Positions 15,246 through 23,000 of a stretch of DNA of 35,954 nt are shown one piece after another. The translations under genes and the position numbers were made by a program. The notes below the pieces were generated by a model, which was not told the DNA's origin, did no database searches, and was given only the letters and a program-made list of their open reading frames with translations. Source of the stretch: Bacteroidota bacterium (GTDB lineage Bacteria; Bacteroidota; Bacteroidia; SXHM01); the NCBI GenBank assembly GCA_947478465.1, contig CANJWH010000032.1, positions 1 to 35,954 on the forward strand, written 5' to 3'. Within the stretch, counting starts at the first letter, position 1; every line of letters begins with the position of its first letter.

Positions 15246-16451
15246 TTCTTTTTCCTTTATCGTTTTTCCGGGATAAACCTTCAGTGCTTCGCTCAGGCAT
15301 TTCATGGCGGCAGAAAGGTCTGTAAGGTTCAGCACGTAACCAATGCGCACTTCGTCCAATCCTAACTTAGAAGAATAAAATCCTGTTGCAGGGGCAAGCA
15401 TTACGGTTTGATTTTCGTAATTAAAATCTTCGAGCAGCCATCGGCAAAATGTATCTGAATTGTCAATTGGCAAGCGGGCAATAACATAAAATGCACCTGT
15501 TGGTTTTGGGCAAAATGCTCCGGCCATTTTATTAATTTCACTTACCACCAAATCTCTGCGCTGAACGTATTCCTTAATTACTTCATCAAAATATTCGTGC
15601 GGTGTATCTAACGATGCCTCACCCAAAATTTGTCCCAACGATGGCGGACTTAAACGTGCCTGAGCAAATTTCAATGCAGTTGTCATCACTTCTTTGTTTT
15701 TCGAAACCATCAAACCAATCCTTGCACCACAGGCGCTGTATCTTTTTGAAATAGAATCAATAAGTATAACATTCTGTTCTATTCCCTCTAAACTCATTGC
15801 CGAGAAATGCTTTTTACCATCATAACAAAACTCACGGTAAACTTCATCAGATATAAGGTATAAGTCATGCTTCTTTACAATGTCACGCAAAGCCTGTAGC
15901 TCATTTTCTGTATACAAATAGCCAGTAGGGTTATTGGGATTACAGATAAGAATAGCTTTTGTTTTGGGAGTTATAGCTTTTTCAAATTCTGCAACCGGAG
16001 GTAATGCAAAACCATTTTCAATAGTTGATGTAACCGCCTTTATCACAGCACCTGCTGCTGTTGCAAAACCAAGATAATTCGCATAAAAAGGCTCTGTTGT
16101 AATTATTTCATCACCCGGGTTCAGGCAGGTCATCAGAGCAAATGAAATCGCTTCAGATCCTCCTGTGGTAATCAGCATTTCTTCATGGCTAACCTCTATT
16201 CCTATTCCTTTGTAATAGGTTGAAAGTTTTCTGCGGTAGCTTTCATTTCCAGCCGAGTGGCTGTATTCCAAAACTTTCAGATCAAGGTTTTTTATTTTCT
16301 GAATAGCAAGTTCAGGCGTTTTAATATCGGGTTGCCCAATATTAAGGTGATAAACTTTACGGCCTTTCTTTTTAGCTACTTCTGAATAAGGAACTAATTT
16401 GCGGATTGGCGATTCGGGCATTGCTTTGCCCTTATTGGAAATGGTTGGCAT
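15234..16451 (-). CDS. Pyridoxal-phosphate-dependent aminotransferase, class I/II
   Basis: This protein has 405 residues from the ATG at 16451. An in-frame TTG further upstream lies inside the terminator at 16471-16498 and is rejected. Fold-type I motifs in order are LNIGQPDIKTPE, TTGGSEAISFAL, ICNPNNPTGYLY (substrate/PLP Asn), LISDEVYREFCYDG (PLP Asp and Tyr) and DSISKRYSACGARIG with the Schiff-base Lys, then a C-terminal Arg in DEVRIGYV. It belongs to the aspartate/alanine-type aminotransferases; substrate choice (Asp, Ala, aromatic or other) cannot be read from these motifs. It is transcribed alone, overlapping lgt by 4 bp at the stop codons. Confidence 0.93.
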   Translation of the reverse strand: MPTISNKGKAMPESPIRKLVPYSEVAKKKGRKVYHLNIGQPDIKTPELAIQKIKNLDLKVLEYSHSAGNESYRRKLSTYYKGIGIEVSHEEMLITTGGSEAISFALMTCLNPGDEIITTEPFYANYLGFATAAGAVIKAVTSTIENGFALPPVAEFEKAITPKTKAILICNPNNPTGYLYTENELQALRDIVKKHDLYLISDEVYREFCYDGKKHFSAMSLEGIEQNVILIDSISKRYSACGARIGLMVSKNKEVMTTALKFAQARLSPPSLGQILGEASLDTPHEYFDEVIKEYVQRRDLVVSEINKMAGAFCPKPTGAFYVIARLPIDNSDTFCRWLLEDFNYENQTVMLAPATGFYSSKLGLDEVRIGYVLNLTDLSAAMKCLSEALKVYPGKTIKEKELAG

Positions 16452-16470
16452 CTGGAACTTGTTTAAAAAT

Positions 16471-16498
16471 AAAAATCCCGACAAAAGTCGGGATTTTT
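16471..16498 (-). terminator. Rho-independent terminator of the DUF1573 gene
   Basis: AAAAATCCCGAC-AAAA-GTCGGGATTTTT is a perfect 12-bp inverted repeat with a 4-nt loop, flanked by A/T runs. It lies just downstream of the DUF1573 stop (16519) on the minus strand and 20 bp upstream of the aminotransferase ATG. Confidence 0.92.
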
Positions 16499-16518
16499 AT
16501 TTTTATAGTTGATATATT

Positions 16519-16992
16519 CTAGTTGTTGGTTGGAGTAGCTCCTTCAACAGCTTTATTTACAGGAACACCTTCGTCAGCAGGAAGTGGTTCAACTGTACCT
16601 TTAATAGTAAGTTTAATGTCTTCTGCGCTTCCGTTAGATTTAATAGTAACTGTTTTAGTGAAAGGCCCGATTCTTTTAACATCGTAGTGAACTTTAACTT
16701 CTCCGCTTTCACCTGGTGCGAATGGTTGGTTCAAAGGTGCTTTAGGCACTGTACAACCGCATGAACCTGTTGCAGAAGTTAAAATCAATGGCTGACTGCC
16801 AGCGTTTGTGAATTTGAAAACACAATCACCAGATGGACCACTTTCAGGATCCTGCATGATTTTCCCGTAATCGTTCTCCATTTTGTCGAACGTAATTTTT
16901 GTTGTTGGTGCCGGGTTTGGAGTTACAACTTGGGCGTTAGCCAAAGAAACTGCTCCTACAAACATTCCGATGAAGACAATTGATTTTTTCAT
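16519..16992 (-). CDS. Secreted DUF1573 domain protein
   Basis: This protein is 157 residues, with a signal peptide (1-20, cleavage after LANAQ) and one DUF1573 domain, an immunoglobulin-like fold related to ASPM/SPD-2/hydin modules. The signature is KFTNAGSQPLILTSATGSCGCTVPKAP followed by FAPGESGEVKVHYDVKRIGPFTKTVTIKSN. The CGC motif (about residues 86-88) is conserved in the family. The tail is Pro/Asn-rich and probably disordered. The family is abundant in Bacteroidota, exported, and without a known activity. It is a single gene with its own terminator and a TAACTTTG -7 box at 17039-17046. Confidence 0.9.
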   Translation of the reverse strand: MKKSIVFIGMFVGAVSLANAQVVTPNPAPTTKITFDKMENDYGKIMQDPESGPSGDCVFKFTNAGSQPLILTSATGSCGCTVPKAPLNQPFAPGESGEVKVHYDVKRIGPFTKTVTIKSNGSAEDIKLTIKGTVEPLPADEGVPVNKAVEGATPTNN

Positions 16993-17038
16993 TTTTGTTT
17001 ATTTGTTGTTAAGGGTTATAATTCCTGTTTTGATGTGA

Positions 17039-17046
17039 CAAAGTTA
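17039..17046 (-). promoter_or_regulatory. -7 promoter element for the DUF1573 gene
   Basis: The minus strand reads TAACTTTG, matching TAnnTTTG, 46 bp before the ATG at 16992. No TTTG at -33. The rest of the 188-bp gap up to 17181 is very AT-rich, and I see no matching element for the lipoprotein gene there. Confidence 0.45.
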
Positions 17047-17180
17047 TACTTATAATTTTCTTGGCCATGTTAATGAGTTGTTAAAAATATAAAATGTATT
17101 TTTATATACGATTAAACTATGCCAAAAATATTAAGTCATATAGGCGTTACAATTAATCACTAACCATTAAAATTTAAAAC

Positions 17181-18011
17181 ATGAACACAATAAAATTAAA
17201 GCAGATAGCATCAATAATGATATTTGCAACATCAGCCATTCTCTTAAACGGTTGCAAAAGAGAAAACATTGATGACAATATGAATGCTGCTGAAGACAAT
17301 GCTTTGGCCGAAGTAACTTTCAGCGATGTAAAATCAATTGCAGATGAAGCCGCAGATGGTAGTTTGACTTCTTATAAGGCTGATGCATCAGATGGAATTA
17401 TGAGCAACTGTGCCACTATTACAAATGACACACTTTCTGATCCACATGTGCTTACTATTGACTTTGGTGATGTAAACTGCACCTGCAATGACGGAAGAAC
17501 CAGAAGAGGTGTAATCATTGTTACCTATTCAGGTCCTTACCGTGAGCCCGGCCATGTTCACACCATTACTTTTAACAACTTTTTCGTGAACGACAATCAG
17601 GTATTAGGTACAAAAACTGTTACTAATAATGGATATAACGACAACGGGAATTTATATTATTCAATAGAAATTGACGGAAGTATTATCCGTGCAAATGGTG
17701 CAGGTACACTAACATTTATTTCAAGTCGTGTACGTGAATGGATTGAAGGTGAAAGCACACCTGAAAGAAATGATGATGTTTATTTAGTTACCGGGACTGC
17801 AAGCGGAACAAACTCAGAAGGAGGCTCATTTTCAGCTGAAATAACTTCTTCTCTAAGAAGAGAAGTGGCATGCCACCAGTTTGTAAGTGGAACTTTAGAA
17901 GTTACTCCCGCAAACCGACCTGTACGCTATATTGATTTTGGTGACGGAACCTGCGATAATCAAGCTACAGTTACTGTTAACGGGCACGTTCACATTATTC
18001 AACTGCATTAA
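17181..18011 (+). CDS. Lipoprotein of unknown function
   Basis: This 276-residue protein has a lipoprotein signal peptide: hydrophobic 9-23 and lipobox LLNGC with Cys25, so it should be a substrate of the Lgt encoded at 14071. The mature part is rich in Thr, Asn and Asp and predicted mostly beta: FGDVNCTCNDGRTRRG, VIIVTYSGPYREPGH, TASGTNSEGGSFSAEITS. Two similar segments end in DFGDVNC and DFGDGTC, suggesting an internal duplication with paired cysteines. I do not recognise a family by name. It is followed by a strong terminator at 18030-18087. Confidence 0.75.
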   Translation: MNTIKLKQIASIMIFATSAILLNGCKRENIDDNMNAAEDNALAEVTFSDVKSIADEAADGSLTSYKADASDGIMSNCATITNDTLSDPHVLTIDFGDVNCTCNDGRTRRGVIIVTYSGPYREPGHVHTITFNNFFVNDNQVLGTKTVTNNGYNDNGNLYYSIEIDGSIIRANGAGTLTFISSRVREWIEGESTPERNDDVYLVTGTASGTNSEGGSFSAEITSSLRREVACHQFVSGTLEVTPANRPVRYIDFGDGTCDNQATVTVNGHVHIIQLH

Positions 18012-18029
18012 AAGTATCAGTTTCCTGCT

Positions 18030-18087
18030 AAATGGCTGAGAAATCAGGGGAGTAAAATAACCTTAAATTTCTCAGCCATTTTTTTTA
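18030..18087 (+). terminator. Terminator of the lipoprotein gene, inside the kinase 3' coding end
   Basis: AAATGGCTGAGAAAT (18030-18044) and ATTTCTCAGCCATTT (18067-18081) form a perfect 15-bp stem with a 22-nt loop, followed by a T-run to 18087 on the + strand. The right arm codes for residues of the convergent kinase (KKMAEKF). Confidence 0.85.
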
Positions 18088-18454
18088 GTTGGTCATTGCT
18101 AATGTTATGAATGTTTCCTCTGCCATGACGATTTTCAACCGTAGCTACAAAAACGGTGTATCCAAATTCAGCAGCCATTTTAAAATAAGGCTCCATCTCC
18201 CATTCTAGTGTAAATGTGTTGTCCAGAAATATTTTCTCTACACCATTTTCCATTAAGGATTTAGTGCGTGTTTCGCAACTCTTGTAAGCAAGGTGATTTT
18301 TATCAAACTTGAATTTATAATTTCCTGTTTCGGGATTTGTAAAATAATCATCAATAGAAAGAACAGGGTATTTCCCTTCTTCACTTAATACTTTTGCAAA
18401 GGTTGATTTTCCGCCACCGGGTAAACCACGGAGAATAATAAGGGATTTTGACAT
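18044..18454 (-). CDS. P-loop kinase/ATPase, N4BP2-like
   Basis: The protein has 136 residues from the ATG at 18454, which overlaps the symporter stop by one base (TGATG). The Walker A motif is GLPGGGKSTFA (10-20). The following IDDYF, NHLAYKSCETRTKSLMENG and FLDNTFTLEWEMEPYFKMA match the pattern of the N4BP2-type polynucleotide-kinase-like AAA family (DDYF...AH...IDNTNT..WEM.PY). Such proteins are presumed to phosphorylate nucleic acid ends or small molecules; the substrate here is unknown. In place of the usual His there is a Tyr in LAYKSC. It is probably co-transcribed with the symporter upstream. A fully distinct small-molecule kinase is possible. Confidence 0.78.
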   Translation of the reverse strand: MSKSLIILRGLPGGGKSTFAKVLSEEGKYPVLSIDDYFTNPETGNYKFKFDKNHLAYKSCETRTKSLMENGVEKIFLDNTFTLEWEMEPYFKMAAEFGYTVFVATVENRHGRGNIHNISNDQLKKMAEKFKVILLP

Positions 18455-19818
18455 CAATCAATTGTTTCAGGCTTTCTGAATTCTCCTTCCCACTTGGCAA
18501 TAACCACTGTAGCAAGACAATTTCCAATTACATTTACTGAAGTACGTGCCATATCCATCAGTGCATCAATACCTAGTATCATAAAAATTGGTTCGGTTGG
18601 AAGATTGAAAGAAGCAGCTGTTCCAAGCAAAATAACAAGCGATGCCCTGGGAACTCCAGCAACTCCTTTACTGGTAAGCATAAGGGTGAAAACCATAAGC
18701 ATCTGCTGTCCAAAACTCATTTCAATTCCTGCTGCCTGTGCCACAAAAACTGAGGCAAGTGAAAGATATAGTGTTGTGCCATCCAGATTAAAACTATAAC
18801 CGGTTGGAATAACAAAGGCAACAATTTTTCGGGGTACGCCAAACAATTCCATTTCTTCCATTGCCCGCGGCAATGCAGCTTCAGAACTAGCTGTAGCAAA
18901 TGCTATAGATACAGGTTCAGCAATTGCATTCAGGAATTTTTTTACGGGAACTTTTAATGCCAATGCAATTGGAAGTAAAACCAACAGCAAAAAAGCAATG
19001 AGGGAAACATACAATGTTAGTAGTAGCTTAAAAAGATTTCCGAAAATATCAAAACCGTATTTCCCTATTGTATAAGCAATAGCTCCTCCAACAGCCACTG
19101 GAGCAAAATACATAATAATGTTGGTAAATTTGAACATGGTTTCAGATAAACTTTCAGCAAAATCAATCATAGGTTTGCGCCTTTTTTCATCAACCATTGC
19201 CAAGCCAATCGCAAAAAGTATACTGAAAACAACTACCTGTAAGACCTGACCTTCCACAACTGATTTTGCAAAATTCTCAGGAAAAATGTGAAGAATAATT
19301 TCAGTTGCCGTTTGTGATTTCACCTCTATCTTCTCACCTGAAACAGGAGCCAGAGTAATGCCCACTCCAGCTTTACTCAGGTTAATCGCAGCCAAACCAA
19401 TAAAAAGCGCAACAGTTGTAACCAGCTCAAAATAAACAAGAGATTTTATTCCCATTCGCCCTACCTGTTTCAAATTCGAATGTCCTGCAATGCCTACTAC
19501 TAAAGTTCCAAATAATAAGGGTGCTATTATTGTTTTAATAAGGCGAAGAAATATCTGACTCAGGATATTAAGGCTAAGAGCAAATTCGCTGAAATCATGC
19601 CCTATCTCAACCCCGATAATCATTCCTGCCATTATCCATGTTGTAAGCGATTTATTCTGAAATGAAAACCAAACAAACACAGCGATTGAAATCCAACGAA
19701 AAACCATCAGTGAATTAACCGACATAGTAAGCAGCCCTTTAGATTGAGCTAAAGACATAGCACCGGAAAATGCTAATAGTAATAGTGAGAGAACGAGAGT
19801 ATTCCTTTTATTTACCAT
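18454..19818 (-). CDS. Dicarboxylate/amino acid:cation symporter (SLC1/DAACS family)
   Basis: This protein has 454 residues from the ATG at 19818; an in-frame TTG at 19875 lies in the tRNA terminator and is rejected. It is a multi-spanning inner-membrane protein of the GltP/DctA family. Family motifs are FLRLIKTIIAPLLFGTLVVG, the HP1 hairpin ATASSEAALPRAME, the TM7 motif FNLDGTTLYLSLA and the HP2-like LTSKGVAGVPRAS. Function: Na+- or H+-coupled uptake of glutamate, aspartate or C4-dicarboxylates. Two extra N-terminal hydrophobic segments precede the core. It lies downstream of a tRNA-Arg terminator and upstream of the coupled kinase gene. Confidence 0.92.
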   Translation of the reverse strand: MVNKRNTLVLSLLLLAFSGAMSLAQSKGLLTMSVNSLMVFRWISIAVFVWFSFQNKSLTTWIMAGMIIGVEIGHDFSEFALSLNILSQIFLRLIKTIIAPLLFGTLVVGIAGHSNLKQVGRMGIKSLVYFELVTTVALFIGLAAINLSKAGVGITLAPVSGEKIEVKSQTATEIILHIFPENFAKSVVEGQVLQVVVFSILFAIGLAMVDEKRRKPMIDFAESLSETMFKFTNIIMYFAPVAVGGAIAYTIGKYGFDIFGNLFKLLLTLYVSLIAFLLLVLLPIALALKVPVKKFLNAIAEPVSIAFATASSEAALPRAMEEMELFGVPRKIVAFVIPTGYSFNLDGTTLYLSLASVFVAQAAGIEMSFGQQMLMVFTLMLTSKGVAGVPRASLVILLGTAASFNLPTEPIFMILGIDALMDMARTSVNVIGNCLATVVIAKWEGEFRKPETID

Positions 19819-19850
19819 CAGTAATTTATTGAAGCGGTTAAAATAGAAAT

Positions 19851-19886
19851 AAAAAAAGGATTTGAAATTAATCAAATCCTTTTTTT
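19851..19886 (-). terminator. Terminator of tRNA-Arg
   Basis: AAAAAAAGGATTTGA-AATTAA-TCAAATCCTTTTTTT is a perfect 15-bp inverted repeat with a 6-nt loop, beginning 1 base after the tRNA 3' end on the minus strand. It separates the tRNA from the symporter gene. Confidence 0.92.
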
Positions 19887-19887
19887 G

Positions 19888-19961
19888 TGCACCCGAAGGG
19901 ATTCGAACCCCAAGCCTCCTGATCCGTAGTCAGGTGCTCTATCCAGTTGAGCTACGGGTGC
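19888..19961 (-). tRNA. tRNA-Arg (ACG)
   Basis: This is a 74-nt cloverleaf on the minus strand. Acceptor arms GCACCCG / CGGGTGC with discriminator A; D-arm with AGCTCAACTGGATAGAGC; anticodon stem CCTGA / TCAGG around loop CTACGGA, giving anticodon ACG (read as ICG for CGN arginine codons); T-arm with GGTTCGAATCC. The CCA end is not encoded (CAA follows). It has its own promoter at 19989-20018 and a strong terminator. Confidence 0.97.
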
Positions 19962-19988
19962 ATTTCCTTCTTTTTGCAAAAAGGGCTG

Positions 19989-20018
19989 CAAATATATTAT
20001 TTATCGTTCAAACAACAA
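19989..20018 (-). promoter_or_regulatory. Promoter of tRNA-Arg
   Basis: On the minus strand, TTG (20016-20018) is followed after 19 bases by TATATTTG (19989-19996), a full TAnnTTTG element. The tRNA 5' end is at 19961. A perfect 14-bp palindrome CTTTTTGCAAAAAG (19970-19983) covers the predicted transcription start. Confidence 0.65.
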
Positions 20019-23000
20019 CTATTCATCTGCACCTGCTCCAGTAAACGATTTTACAAAGTTGCGTTTCTTAATTTCTGAACTAAGATTATACTGATATGGC
20101 AATTCCCCTTCTTTTGTCTTTGCCTGCCTGGCTTCAGGCTTTGCATCTTTTATAGGATTATTGAAATTAGGATCTGAAGAGATTGCGCCCAATAAACCTT
20201 TAGAATATTCAAAGAAATACCAGGTATCTTCTCCAGGTTCAAGATAAATGGTGAGTTTATCACCACTGCGCTTTTTAGTAAGCTCAATAATTCCATAGAC
20301 CATTTTATTAAGTTCAACTTTGTTAGCACTACCAATTCCAAAAAAACCTTTATACCGGTAGGAACTTGTGTTGGTATTCCACTCTAATTTTACATCTGTA
20401 AGAAATAAAGTCATACCTAATTCCTCTGGAAACTTCTTAAATGCACCATATAAATTCATCTCTGCTAACTTCTTATCTGCTTTCTCTTTTCCCATAATTT
20501 CATACAATGCTTTTTCATAATAATTACCGTAATATACAGCATCAAGTGGGGGGAAAAATGTAGCCAATCGTTCAGTCATTATGCGCATACTTTCGTCATT
20601 AAAGAAGAAGTTAACGCCAAGATAAAGGTCAAACTTGGTTGAATCATTATTCATATTATGATGAACATAACCAACAGGAGTAAGTTCTACCTGACCAAGT
20701 TGCAGGCCAAGATCAATTTTACCCTGTCCGGAGGCAATACAATTTTCACTAAGACTAATAAAATTACCGGGAACAGTAGCCCCTCTCAGTTTCTCCTTAT
20801 TAGAAATGCGGTATTCTTTAGTTATGTTATCATAAAAGAGATAACCTTCTGCAGCAATAACATCAATATCATTGTTATTAATCTTGGGCGACAGGAAGGT
20901 TGGATAAATCCGCGTAGAATCTTTCTGCAAAGCAATACCTGTTGAAACTGCTTTTCCTGCTGCATCTCTTGGGTTTTTCTCAATGGGAATAAGAATTTCT
21001 TTGGGATCAATTTCAGCATCAAATTTCAACCAACTTGAACCAATTCCCTCACAATTATGAACAATGCGTGTACTTCCAGTGTATCGCAAGTTTTGTTTGC
21101 TGGCATACAATTCAACTGTTCCTTTATATTTAAAATTAGGACTAAGTGTAAAATTTTCTTCTTCTTTTACATCACCACGGCCATAAGTTTGAAAAGCGGA
21201 ATCAACTGTAAGTGGTTCAAACTTTATTGCTCTTTTTTGACCTGCTACATCCACATAATCGTAAGTAGCTTTTCCTTTATAGCTCTTTCGCGAAGTTATA
21301 TCAATGGTAGCATCATAAAAGTTATGGTACTTAGTAGTACGGTTAGCCATAATCTTAGCACTTTCCAGCGTTTGCATGCGTGCATGCTTAAGAATTAAGA
21401 CATCGCCTCCATCGGGATAAATTTCTGCGTCTGCTACATCAATCTTCTTAACATCCTGCGCTGCCAAGGTGTAATCCTTCAAACTGAAATGTGCAGATGG
21501 TGCAATAAACTGGAGGGAATCCTGCGCAGGATGCACGGATATAAATTTCGACCCACCCATTTCTAAACTTTTGGGGTCACTTCCTGTTGTAATTTCAATA
21601 TCTTCTTTGTCCATGTACCACTTAAATTGATCTATGTAACAGATATATTGGTTTTCAGGAAAATCAACGAATGAACCTTGTCCGTTTGATTTGAATTCGC
21701 CCCAACGTTCTTTAAAATTAATATGGGCATTTACATTGTCTGTTGAAAAGGCAAGAGAAGCTGCATCTGAACCTTTCAGTTTAAAATTTGAAGTGTCTGC
21801 TCTGAAATCATTTAATTGATAAACAAATTGATTAGAAACAAGTTCTGATTGAACAAATTCCATTTTACCATTTCCTGATAAGCCTGTTGGAGTTAGATCA
21901 AGACTACCATGCAATAAACTCTGGGAAGAATACATATCAATAGGGCTATTGATTTTACTTGCATAAAAATGTTCTTTTTTAGGCTCCCAGTGTATAGCCA
22001 AATCTTTTCCACTTGCTGGCGGATACTGAACGCCTCCGGCCTGCTCACGCAAAACAAAATCCTGAGCCACCGCATTCATAGAATCGGGATAAAAAATAAA
22101 CTCGTTTGATTTGGATGTGGAGGTAAGGTAATCCAATGTTCCGTCACCTTTCAAACCTTGATTGCTTAGACTGATAGTAGCCGAGTACTGTCCTTTCCCT
22201 CCATATACAGGATAACCACCGGGCGGAGTTTCCTTAACAAAACCTAATGAGAAATCAGGTTGCAATTTCAATGTTTCTTTCATATCCGGAAAAATTCCGG
22301 CAGACATGAATTCACCATCAAAGGCAAGACCTTCTTTGGTAAAATTGTCAAGACTATCAACCGTAAAGGGCTCAAGTCTGAAATAAAATCTTTGTTTGTC
22401 ATATGCACCGCGCTGGATGGATTTTTTGTCATAGTAAACAAATGATTCTCTTTTACTATTAAACACCGGGTATTTCGGAAAGTCTTCAAGTCCTGATTTA
22501 TTGTTAGGATGATCTATGAGCACCTCACCTTCCAGATCTTGCAAAACAGTTCGCACTGGAACCAATTTTACTTTTCCAAATTCATCAGGCTCGCCTTCCG
22601 GAACTTTCATACGCAAAGAGTCAACCTTCTTCATATCAATCTTAAAATCATCGTAATTGAAAGCAAATTCTTTCCCGAAAATATCAAACCTGCCGGATAC
22701 CACTTTACCGTCAAAAGTAAAATCACGATTTTTTTGAAGAATAACTTCCTGCTCACGAGGGAAGATAAAAACGTTTTGAGAATCACTTAAAAAAATCTGA
22801 GCAACACCTCTAATTTTAACATCAAAATTCAAAAGATTAATAGACGCATTATCATATTTACTGATAACTGAATTAAACTGAATTGCATCATAGTCAGTTT
22901 TCTTTGATTTAGCATTGATATAGTCATATAAACGATCTTTAACAGTAACCACATCAGTATCGATGTCATAAATAAGAAAACCCATAGTAGAAAGGCGCAT

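Noticed and set aside
16452..16484. N-terminal extension of the aminotransferase from a TTG
   Set aside because: The extension lies within the DUF1573 terminator hairpin; the ATG at 16451 gives a normal family N-terminus.
18454..19875. TTG start for the symporter at 19875
   Set aside because: It lies within the tRNA terminator hairpin; the ATG at 19818 precedes the first hydrophobic segment.
19862..20044. Plus-strand open frame over the tRNA gene
   Set aside because: It is antisense to tRNA-Arg; the peptide (PEGIRTPSLLIRSQVLYPVE) is the well-known translation of a tRNA gene complement.
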